From Verrucomicrobiaceae bacterium (GTDB taxonomy: Bacteria > Verrucomicrobiota > Verrucomicrobiae > Verrucomicrobiales > Akkermansiaceae), in assembly GCA_003820635.1 (NCBI GenBank), contig RPOS01000049.1:1-20066 (forward strand): 20,066 bases of DNA, in the 5' to 3' direction. Positions 13,886 to 20,066 of the stretch are shown one piece after another. The position numbers were made by a program, and so were the translations under genes. The notes beneath the pieces were generated by a model. That model saw only the letters and a list, made by a program, of their open reading frames with translations, was not told the DNA's origin and ran no database searches. Within the stretch, counting starts at the first letter, position 1, and the number at the start of each line of letters is the position of its first letter.

Positions 13886-14464
13886 TCACTTGTTCCCGAA
13901 GCCGACCCGCTCGTAAAGCTCGGCGAGTGGCAGTGCTGAGTCGATTTCCGGCAGGGGGATCGTGCTTTCCATGCCGGAATGGAGTTCCGCGGCGAAGCCA
14001 CCCTCGGGCTTGCGGCGATAGACGGTGACGGCCGGGCATTCCGAATCGATGAAAAGCAGGACTTTCACGGAAGGCATGGACATGTAGGCATCCCGTTTCT
14101 CGCCCAGATCGGTGCGGCGTGTGGACTCGCTGAGGACTTCGATGACGATCACCGGCAGGTCCTGATAGTGATCGGTGTCCGGATTCGGATGGCAGACCAC
14201 CATCGCGTCCGGATAGTAAAAGCGGGTATGGTCGGGAAACTCGATGCGCACTTTGGTGTCGCTGTTGAAGGGTTGGCAGGGTTTGCCGCGCAACATGCCA
14301 TGAAGCAGCGCCAGGCTGTTCAAGGAGATCACATTATGCCGGTTGGTGGCTCCGGCCATGGCATGCACGGTGCCACCGAGGTATTCATGCTTCACGTCGC
14401 TGATTTCCTCACCCGCGAGGTATTCGGCGATGCTGATGGAATCCGGCTGTTTCAGTGCGGTCAT
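13886..14464 (-). CDS. Uma2-family (DUF820) putative endonuclease-fold protein
   Basis: This 192-residue protein belongs to the Uma2/DUF820 group, which has a PD-(D/E)xK nuclease-like fold and is often highly multiplied in genomes; its cellular role is unproven. Visible signatures are KHEYLGGTVHAMAGAT (25-40), the central YYPDAMVVC (83-91), PVIVIEVLSEST (104-115) with Asp86 and Glu109 as the likely metal-binding acids, and the trailing GEKRDAY (121-127), whose Lys may complete the active site. The ATG at 14464 precedes the usual family start (SISIAEYLAGEE); the in-frame ATG at 14509 adds a His-rich stretch and nearly touches the stop of the ABC ATPase gene. It sits between the ABC ATPase gene and tmk on the same strand. 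No toxin-antitoxin partner is visible. Confidence 0.85.
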   Translation of the reverse strand: MTALKQPDSISIAEYLAGEEISDVKHEYLGGTVHAMAGATNRHNVISLNSLALLHGMLRGKPCQPFNSDTKVRIEFPDHTRFYYPDAMVVCHPNPDTDHYQDLPVIVIEVLSESTRRTDLGEKRDAYMSMPSVKVLLFIDSECPAVTVYRRKPEGGFAAELHSGMESTIPLPEIDSALPLAELYERVGFGNK

Positions 14465-14515
14465 GTGATGATGTTTATCAGAAGGATGAGGCGTATGCAA
14501 CCCGGTCAACGGATC

Positions 14516-15448
14516 TCAGTCCTTGCGCGTGAGTTCCACAAACACGTCCTCAAGCGTGGCGACGTGGCGGAAAAGCGAGCGCAGCGGCCAGCCGTGCTGG
14601 GCGGCGAGGGCGGCGATCCGCTCGCGGGCGTCGGTGCCGGAATCCACCCACACGGTGAAGCGTGTCCAGCCGTCGTCGAGTGGCTCGTGCGCGGCTTTTT
14701 TCACGTGCTCAAGGCGGCCGATGGCCCCGGCGACCACTTCGGGCGCGGCGTGGATCTCCACCTGGATGCGGCCGGCGGCGCGCATCTGGCGGGTGAGGTT
14801 GGCCGGGGTGTCGGTGGCCTTGATGCGGCCGTTGTCGATGATGATCACGCGGTTGCAGGTCATTTCCACCTCGTGGAGGATGTGGGTGGAAATGAGCACG
14901 GTGTGGGACTCGGCGAGCTGGCGGATGAGCTCGCGGATCTGGCGGATCTGGTTGGGGTCGAGCCCGTTGGTGGGCTCGTCGAGAATGAGCAACTCGGGAT
15001 CATGGACGAGTGCGTCGGCCAGGCCCACGCGCTGGCGGTAGCCTTTGGAAAGAGTCTTGATCATCTTGCGGCGCACGCTTTGCAGGCCGCAGGTGTCGAG
15101 CACGGCCCCCACGCGGCGGCGGGTGCCCGCGCCGTCCAGCCCCTTGAGCTGGGCGCGGAATTTCAGATACTCGCGCACCCGCATGTCTTCGTAGAGCGGC
15201 ACGTTTTCCGGCATGTAGCCGATGCGGCGGCGGGCATCGATGGAATGGCGGAAGATGTCAAACCCGGCGACGCGCGCGCTGCCCGAGGTGGGCGGCAGGT
15301 AGCCGGTGAGCATGCGCAGGGTGGTGGTCTTGCCCGCGCCGTTGGGGCCGAGGAAACCGACGATCTCGCCGCGCTCGACCGAGAAGGAAATATCGCGCAC
15401 GGCCTCGTGGCGGGCGTAGCGTTTGGTGAGATGCTGGACTTGGATCAT
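14516..15448 (-). CDS. ABC transporter ATP-binding protein (GldA/CcmA-like)
   Basis: This is a 310-residue ATPase subunit of an ABC-2-type exporter. Walker A is GPNGAGKT (34-41), the Q-loop region lies near IGYMPENVPLYEDM (76-89), the signature is LSKGYRQR (133-140), Walker B is LLILDEP (153-159) and the H-loop is His189 in STHILHEVE. A C-terminal extension of about 90 residues (RAAGRIQVEIHAAPEV to VFVELTRKD) is typical of the GldA/NatA-like group, including the ending TLEDVFVELT. The ATG at 15448 is preceded by GGAG at good spacing, the only clear Shine-Dalgarno sequence in this window. No permease lies downstream within the window, where Uma2 and tmk follow instead, so its membrane partner must be encoded elsewhere. 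It is divergent from sucA. Confidence 0.92.
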   Translation of the reverse strand: MIQVQHLTKRYARHEAVRDISFSVERGEIVGFLGPNGAGKTTTLRMLTGYLPPTSGSARVAGFDIFRHSIDARRRIGYMPENVPLYEDMRVREYLKFRAQLKGLDGAGTRRRVGAVLDTCGLQSVRRKMIKTLSKGYRQRVGLADALVHDPELLILDEPTNGLDPNQIRQIRELIRQLAESHTVLISTHILHEVEMTCNRVIIIDNGRIKATDTPANLTRQMRAAGRIQVEIHAAPEVVAGAIGRLEHVKKAAHEPLDDGWTRFTVWVDSGTDARERIAALAAQHGWPLRSLFRHVATLEDVFVELTRKD

Positions 15449-15472
15449 GGTGCTCCGGTGCCGCTTTTTTTG

Positions 15473-15487
15473 CGGGGAAATTCCCCG
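15473..15487. promoter_or_regulatory. Operator-like palindrome between the ABC ATPase gene and sucA
   Basis: CGGGGAA (15473-15479) and TTCCCCG (15481-15487) form perfect 7-bp arms around a single central A. The site lies 25 bases upstream of the ABC ATPase start and just upstream of the candidate sucA -35 box, in the divergent control region. This is the geometry expected for a dimeric regulator, but no regulator can be named. Confidence 0.35.
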
Positions 15488-15497
15488 GCTTGCGCGG

Positions 15498-15526
15498 TTG
15501 ACGCGGCGGGGTGCCGCCCTTAATGA
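15498..15526 (+). promoter_or_regulatory. Candidate promoter for sucAB
   Basis: TTGACG at 15498-15503, a 17-base spacer and TAATGA at 15521-15526 give a sigma-70-like arrangement with a good -35 and a poor -10 box. It would produce a leader of roughly 60 bases before the sucA ATG at 15592. Confidence 0.35.
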
Positions 15527-15591
15527 ATGCCCGCGCGTGGCGGGCCAAGCGGGAAATTCGCGGGCTCGCCGCATCATTTCATCCATTCTCC

Positions 15592-18369
15592 ATGAACTCA
15601 TCGGTATCGGCGCGGCAGAACGCGGATTTGTTAGAGACGAAATACGCCCAGTGGTGCGCGGATCCGCGCTCCGTGGAGGAATCGTGGTCGGCGTTTTTCG
15701 AGGGCTTCGAGCTCGGCTCCGCGCAGGTGAAACGCCGTGAGGAGGAGTCACCCGCGGCGGGAGCTCAGGCCGGGGCTGCCTGCTCGGACACGGATCTCGT
15801 GTTCTTCGGCCGGGTGGTGGCGCTCATTTACAACTACCGCACGCTCGGCCACACTCAGGCGCACATCAATCCGCTCGAAGAGCGCGCGGAGCGAAACCCG
15901 CGGCTCGACATCGGGCAGTTCGGCCTCAGCGAGGCGGATCTCGACCGCAAGGCGTGGAATGCCTACTTCCGCCATGGCGAGCGCATGAAGCTGCGTGACA
16001 TGCTCGCCGTGCTGGAGGCCACCTACTCGGGGAAAATCGGCTTCGAGTTCATGCACATCCACCACACGCCGGTGCGGCACTGGGTGCGCGAGCGCATCGA
16101 GTCCCACGGCGCGCGCAGCGTCGGCACGCCGGAGCAGAAGCTCAAGGCGCTGCAATGGGTGCTGGAGGCGGAGGCGTTCGAGAATTTCCTCGGCAAGCGC
16201 TTTCTCGGCGAGAAGCGCTTTTCCAACGAGGGCGGCGAGGGCGCGATGGTCCTGCTCAACGCCATTCTCGAAGCCTGCCCGTCCCACGGCGTGCGCGAGA
16301 TCGAGATGGGCATGTCCCACCGCGGCCGCATGTGCGTGCTCGCCAATTTTGTGAGGAAATCGCTGACCACCGTGCTCTATGAGTTCACGCCGAACTACGA
16401 GCCGGATCTGGTGGCCGGCGATGGCGATGTGAAATATCACCTCGGCTACGAGAGCGTGCGTGAGCTGCCGGATGGCAAGGTGCGCGTCAGCCTCGCGGCA
16501 AATCCCAGCCACCTGGAGGCGGTCAACTCGATCGTCGAGGGCAAGGCCCGCGCCCGCCAGCGCATACTCAGCGAGGGCGGGGCGGGGGAGATCGACCGCA
16601 ACCAGGTGCTGCCCATCCTGCTGCACGGAGACGCCGCCTTCGCCGGCCAGGGCTCGGTGGCGGAGGTGCTCAATCTTTCCCAGCTCCCCGGCTACCGCAC
16701 CGGCGGCACCATCCACATCATCATCAACAACCAGATCGGCTTCACCACCGTGCCGGAAGACGCCCGTTCCTCGGCCTATGCCACGGACGTGGCCAAGATG
16801 ATCGAGGCGCCCATCCTCCACGTGAATGGTGAGGAGCCGACGGAACTCTACTGGGCCGCGCTTTTCGCCATCGAGTTTCGCCAGAACTTCGGCCGCGACA
16901 TCGTCATCGACATGTATTGCTACCGCCGCCAGGGTCACAACGAGGCGGACCAGGCGGCTTTCACCCAGCCCGTCATCGCCCGCAGCATCGCCAGCCGCCC
17001 GACCTTCGGCAGCCTCTGCAAGCAGCGGTTCATCGCCGAGGGGCTGATCAGCGCGGATGCGGTTGCGGCGCTGGAAAAAGCCATCTGGGACAAGCTCGAG
17101 GCGGGTTATCAGAAAATGCTGGAGCTTCACGAGGCGGGTGACCGCACGGCCTTCAGCGGCTCCACCGGAGTGGTCCAGCCGGCCTATTCGCATGCGCCGG
17201 TGGGCACCGGCATCGCCAGCGGGGAGCTGCGTCGCATCGGCCAGGCACTCACCAGTGTGCCGGACGGCTTCACCCTCAATCCCACGCTGGCCAAGCGCTT
17301 CATCCCGCGCCGCGCCGAGGCCTTGCAGAACGGCGGCCCCATCGACTGGGCGCTGGCTGAGTCGCTCGCCTTCGGTTCGCTCTTGTTGGAAGGCACCCCG
17401 GTGCGCCTTTCCGGCCAGGACGTGGGGCGCGGCACCTTTTCCCAGCGCCACGTCGTGCTGCATGATTTCGAGACCACGGAAAAACACATCCCGCTGGAGC
17501 ACATCGCGCCGCGCCAGGCGAAGTTCTGCGTGCACAACTCGCTGCTATCCGAGTTCGCCGTGCTCGGTTTCGACTACGGCTACTCGCTGGCCTATCCGAA
17601 AATGCTCACGCTGTGGGAGGCACAGTTCGGCGATTTCGCCAATGGCGCGCAGGTCATCATCGATCAGTTCATTTCCTCCGCGGAGTCCAAGTGGCAGATC
17701 CCCACGGATCTGGTGATGTTGCTGCCGCACGGCTACGAGGGCATGGGGCCGGAGCATTCCAGCGCCAGATTGGAACGCTTTCTGCAACTCTGTGCCGAGA
17801 AGAACATGATCGTCGGCAATCTCACCACGCCGGCCCAGTATTTCCACGCGCTGCGCCGCCAGAAACACCGCGACTTCCGCAAGCCGATGGTGCTCATGAC
17901 GCCCAAGAGCCTGTTGGGAAAACCGGAGGCCGTCTCCCGCGAGGAGGATTTCCTCGAGGGTTCCTGCTTCCAGGAAGTGCTGCCGGATCCCATGGACTTC
18001 GCGGACCCCGCCGCGGTGACCCGCGTGATTTTCTGCACCGGCAAGGTTTTCTACGATCTCCTGGCCCACCGCACGGAAAACGGCATCCAGGACTCGGCCA
18101 TCATCCGCATCGAGCAGCTCTATCCCTTCCACCGCGAGATGGTGGAGGCCATCGCCGGCCAATACCCGCAGGCCTCGCACTTCGTCTGGTGCCAGGAGGA
18201 GCCGCTCAACATGGGTGCCTGGTCCTACATCTGGCCGCGGCTCGACCGCGCCTGCGGCACCAAGGTCCGCTACGCCGGGCGCGATGCCGCCTCCAGCCCC
18301 GCCGCCGGCTCCAAGGCCATGCACTACCGCGAGCAGAAGGAACTCATCGCCCGCGCCTTCGCCATTTGA
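15592..18369 (+). CDS. sucA: 2-oxoglutarate dehydrogenase E1 component
   Basis: SucA is the thiamine-diphosphate-dependent E1 of the 2-oxoglutarate dehydrogenase complex in the TCA cycle; it decarboxylates 2-oxoglutarate and passes the succinyl group to the lipoyl arm of SucB. The 925 residues match the usual length (E. coli 933). The N-terminal targeting segment ([13 protein letters not shown], about 27-39) is present. Core motifs are [37 protein letters not shown], the ThDP motif [10 protein letters not shown] (about 345-354) through INNQIGFTT (about 378-386), and [12 protein letters not shown]. The C-terminal transketolase part contains [13 protein letters not shown] and ends with [18 protein letters not shown]. 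The ATG at 15592 gives the conserved start; there is no Shine-Dalgarno sequence, and the longer in-frame reading to 15511 crosses the candidate promoter. sucB follows after 25 bases. Confidence 0.97.
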   Translation: MNSSVSARQNADLLETKYAQWCADPRSVEESWSAFFEGFELGSAQVKRREEESPAAGAQAGAACSDTDLVFFGRVVALIYNYRTLGHTQAHINPLEERAERNPRLDIGQFGLSEADLDRKAWNAYFRHGERMKLRDMLAVLEATYSGKIGFEFMHIHHTPVRHWVRERIESHGARSVGTPEQKLKALQWVLEAEAFENFLGKRFLGEKRFSNEGGEGAMVLLNAILEACPSHGVREIEMGMSHRGRMCVLANFVRKSLTTVLYEFTPNYEPDLVAGDGDVKYHLGYESVRELPDGKVRVSLAANPSHLEAVNSIVEGKARARQRILSEGGAGEIDRNQVLPILLHGDAAFAGQGSVAEVLNLSQLPGYRTGGTIHIIINNQIGFTTVPEDARSSAYATDVAKMIEAPILHVNGEEPTELYWAALFAIEFRQNFGRDIVIDMYCYRRQGHNEADQAAFTQPVIARSIASRPTFGSLCKQRFIAEGLISADAVAALEKAIWDKLEAGYQKMLELHEAGDRTAFSGSTGVVQPAYSHAPVGTGIASGELRRIGQALTSVPDGFTLNPTLAKRFIPRRAEALQNGGPIDWALAESLAFGSLLLEGTPVRLSGQDVGRGTFSQRHVVLHDFETTEKHIPLEHIAPRQAKFCVHNSLLSEFAVLGFDYGYSLAYPKMLTLWEAQFGDFANGAQVIIDQFISSAESKWQIPTDLVMLLPHGYEGMGPEHSSARLERFLQLCAEKNMIVGNLTTPAQYFHALRRQKHRDFRKPMVLMTPKSLLGKPEAVSREEDFLEGSCFQEVLPDPMDFADPAAVTRVIFCTGKVFYDLLAHRTENGIQDSAIIRIEQLYPFHREMVEAIAGQYPQASHFVWCQEEPLNMGAWSYIWPRLDRACGTKVRYAGRDAASSPAAGSKAMHYREQKELIARAFAI

Positions 18370-18394
18370 TTTCCCCTCACCACCCCACTTCCCC

Positions 18395-19774
18395 ATGACT
18401 TTCGACGTCACAGTCCCCGCCTCCGGAGAATCCGTCACCACCGCCAACGTCGCCCGCTGGCACCGCCAACACGGCGAGTCCGTCCGCAAGGGCGAGGTGC
18501 TCGTCACGCTGGAAACCGACAAGGTCTCCAATGAGCTCGAAGCCGCCGCCGATGGCACGCTGGAAATCCTCGTCGGCGAGGGCGAGGAAGTCGCCATCGG
18601 CACGCTCATTGCCCGGATCGCCGTCACGGAGCCCGCGCTTCAGCCCGCCAGCGCTGCGCCCGCCGCGCCGCCGCAGCCATCCGCCAGCACGGAGCTCAAG
18701 GTCCCGGCCTCCGGCGAATCCATCACCAGCGCCAACGTCGCCGCATGGCGCAGAAACGATGGCGATTCCGTGGTGCGGGGCGAGATCCTCGTGGCGCTGG
18801 AAACCGACAAGGTTACCAACGAACTCGAAGCCCCCGTCTCCGGCGTTCTCAAAATCCTCGTCCCCGAGGGCGAGGAAGTCGCCATCGGCGCGGTGATCGC
18901 GAGGATCGAGGCTGCCACCGAGCGCGGGCTTCAGCCCGCCAGTCCTCCGGTTATAAAGCCCGCCACCGCAGCCGTGCCCAAAGAGAAAGCCAGCGACGGT
19001 CACAGACCGACGCTACAGATTTCCGCTTCCACGGCTCCGGTCGTGCGCGAGGCTCCATCCAAGCCCTTCAGCGACGGCCGCACCACGCGCCGCAAGATGT
19101 CCATGCTGCGCCGCAAGATCGCCACCCATCTGGTCAATGCCCAGCAGACGGCGGCCATCCTCACCACCTTCAACGAGGTGGACATGAGCGCCGTCATGGA
19201 CCTCCGCAAGGCGGTGCAGGACCAGTTTGTCAAAAAACACGGCGTCAAGCTCGGTTTCATGTCCTTTTTCGTCAAAGCCGTCGCCCAGGCCCTCAAGGAC
19301 GTGCCTTCCATCAATGCCCGCATCGAGGGCAACGACATCATCGAAAACCACTTTTACGACATCGGCGTGGCGATCGGCACCGAGAAAGGCCTCGTCGTGC
19401 CCGTCCTGCGGGATTGCGACCGCAAATCCTTCGCCTGCATCGAGCAGGACATCCTCGACTACGCCACCAAGGCCCGCGACGGGAAAATCACCATCGACGA
19501 CCTCCAGGGCGGCGTTTTCTCCATTTCCAACGGCGGCACCTACGGCTCGCTGCTCAGCACGCCCATCCTCAATCCGCCCCAGAGCGGCATTCTCGGCATG
19601 CACACCATCCAGCAGCGCCCGGTCGCCGTGGACGGCCAGGTCGTCATCCGCCCGATGATGTATCTCGCCCTCAGCTACGACCACCGCCTGGTCGATGGCA
19701 AGGAAGCCGTCACCTTCCTCATCCACATCAAGGACAGCCTGGAAAACCCGGCGCGCCTCATGTTGGAAATGTAA
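18395..19774 (+). CDS. sucB: Dihydrolipoamide succinyltransferase E2 with two lipoyl domains
   Basis: SucB is the E2 core of the 2-oxoglutarate dehydrogenase complex; it transfers the succinyl group from lipoyl-lysine to CoA. The 459-residue protein has two lipoyl domains, residues 1-76 (lipoyl Lys43 in ETDKVSNE) and about 98-172 (Lys139 in ETDKVTNE), then a 57-residue linker and a complete catalytic domain (229-459) with [31 protein letters not shown] and the active site SYDHRLVDG (His430, Asp434). Odd points: most E2o proteins have a single lipoyl domain, and the linker lacks the peripheral-subunit-binding motif (SPAxRxLAxExG to GTGxxGRxxxxDV) that normally holds E3. Instead it reads [16 protein letters not shown] and [13 protein letters not shown], coded by palindromic DNA. 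It starts 25 bases after sucA, so the genes are co-transcribed. lpd is not in the window. Confidence 0.96.
   Translation: MTFDVTVPASGESVTTANVARWHRQHGESVRKGEVLVTLETDKVSNELEAAADGTLEILVGEGEEVAIGTLIARIAVTEPALQPASAAPAAPPQPSASTELKVPASGESITSANVAAWRRNDGDSVVRGEILVALETDKVTNELEAPVSGVLKILVPEGEEVAIGAVIARIEAATERGLQPASPPVIKPATAAVPKEKASDGHRPTLQISASTAPVVREAPSKPFSDGRTTRRKMSMLRRKIATHLVNAQQTAAILTTFNEVDMSAVMDLRKAVQDQFVKKHGVKLGFMSFFVKAVAQALKDVPSINARIEGNDIIENHFYDIGVAIGTEKGLVVPVLRDCDRKSFACIEQDILDYATKARDGKITIDDLQGGVFSISNGGTYGSLLSTPILNPPQSGILGMHTIQQRPVAVDGQVVIRPMMYLALSYDHRLVDGKEAVTFLIHIKDSLENPARLMLEM
18629..18651. repeat. Repeat copy A in sucB (after lipoyl domain 1)
   Basis: This 23-base element is identical to copy B (18920-18942) at 21 of 23 positions and lies in the same codon frame, coding EPALQPA where copy B codes ERGLQPA. 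Its hairpin potential is weaker than in copy B because both mismatches fall in the left stem. Confidence 0.6.
18920..18942. repeat. Repeat copy B in sucB (after lipoyl domain 2)
   Basis: This copy contains a perfect hairpin, GCGGGC-TTCA-GCCCGC (18924-18939), inside the coding sequence of the interdomain linker. It begins at codon 176, directly after the second lipoyl domain. The form is that of a REP-like palindrome that is tolerated in frame. Confidence 0.6.
18992..19014. repeat. Palindromic element C in the sucB linker
   Basis: AGCGACGGTC (18992-19001) and GACCGACGCT (19005-19014) form a 10-bp stem with one mismatch and the loop ACA. The element is in frame and encodes part of SDGHRPTLQ. 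It is unrelated in sequence to copies A and B, and looks like a second repeat family inserted in the same linker. Confidence 0.55.
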
Positions 19775-19793
19775 CGCATCTCCCTTCGGCGTT

Positions 19794-20066
19794 TCACAGC
19801 AGCCGCCAATCCCGCGTCACGGGATCCGCTTCAAACGCCCACGCCCTGCGTTCCGCGTAAACCGTTCCCGTCCATGCCCAGTCACGGATGGTGAGATGGT
19901 GCTGGTTTCCATCAATGAGATGAAACCCATTCGTCTCGCCCTTCAGCCGGTGGGAAGTGGCGGTGGATACGGACGAGAAGACGCAGGACCTCGCGATCCG
20001 CCCGCCCGGCAATGGCAGCGCCTGCGCGTAACTCATGTGGAAGTGGCCTGATAGAACGAGGTCCAC
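19794..20066 (-). CDS. Calcineurin-like metallophosphoesterase, C-terminal part
   Basis: Only the last 90 residues are visible; the frame is open to the right window edge, so the gene starts beyond it, and the GTG at 20066 is probably an internal valine. The visible segment opens VDLVLSGHFHMSYAQ, which holds the GHxH metal-binding motif of calcineurin-like phosphoesterases preceded by the usual hydrophobic strand. The following SSVSTATSHRLKGETNGFHLIDG resembles the strand that follows this motif in the 3',5'-cyclic-nucleotide phosphodiesterase (CpdA/Icc-like) group. The protein then continues with strands to the stop at 19794. It converges on sucB with 19 bases between stop codons. The substrate cannot be told from this fragment. 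Confidence 0.85.
   Translation of the reverse strand: MDLVLSGHFHMSYAQALPLPGGRIARSCVFSSVSTATSHRLKGETNGFHLIDGNQHHLTIRDWAWTGTVYAERRAWAFEADPVTRDWRLL

Noticed and set aside
14694..14709. parS-like sequence with a TTTCACGTG core
   Set aside because: Only about 11 of 16 positions match the parS consensus, the second half-site is poor, and it lies inside the ABC ATPase coding region, far from parB.
13979..15523. A 514-codon plus-strand frame across the Uma2 and ABC ATPase genes
   Set aside because: It is antisense to two recognisable genes and shows only Gly/Ala/Val/His-rich composition.
484..15640. Scattered GTTAG/CTAAC pentamers as a possible recurring signal
   Set aside because: I counted about ten; base composition alone would predict more than that, so they are not enriched.
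15748..17535. A 595-codon open frame on the minus strand opposite sucA
   Set aside because: The frame mirrors the codon bias of sucA and has no domain signature; its length alone is not evidence in DNA of this GC content.

Overview
The window is GC-rich, gene-dense bacterial chromosome with no RNA gene and no CRISPR array. It looks like a member of the Verrucomicrobiota. That is an inference from the gene mix, the GC-rich palindromic repeats and the near absence of Shine-Dalgarno sequences; no single marker proves it. Sixteen protein genes are supported, two of them cut by the window edges, plus one transposase relic. No gap between genes exceeds about 205 bases.

Left part (1-4840): the C-terminal half of a type I restriction HsdR subunit; a YajG-like lipoprotein; then, on the minus strand, a small exported protein followed by a stand-alone SET-domain methyltransferase; and divergent to these a chromosomal ParB with no ParA beside it. 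Middle-left (4841-9375): a LolC/LolE-type ABC permease with an enlarged extracytoplasmic domain and no orthodox start codon, tightly followed by a GYF_2-RDD membrane protein; an ISL3 transposase fragment; dihydrofolate reductase (minus); a divergent AraC-type regulator; and an HU-family DNA-binding protein ending in strong hairpins. Middle-right (9376-15448): an RluE-like pseudouridine synthase, a YghZ-like aldo/keto reductase, an exported SH3/BamE-like protein, glutamate-1-semialdehyde aminotransferase (HemL), and a minus-strand run of ABC ATPase, Uma2-type nuclease-fold protein and thymidylate kinase. Right part (15449-20066): sucA and sucB for the 2-oxoglutarate dehydrogenase complex, then the end of a convergent metallophosphoesterase.

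Most genes are housekeeping: TCA cycle (sucAB), tetrapyrrole synthesis (hemL), folate and dTTP supply (folA, tmk), rRNA modification (rluE), chromosome organisation (parB, HU). The most unusual locus is sucB. It encodes two tandem lipoyl domains sharing long identical DNA stretches, has no recognisable E3-binding domain, and carries in-frame palindromic repeat-like elements in the linkers where that domain would normally sit. Other items of interest are a 42-bp composite palindrome between hemL and tmk, the start-less permease, and the bacterial SET methyltransferase.
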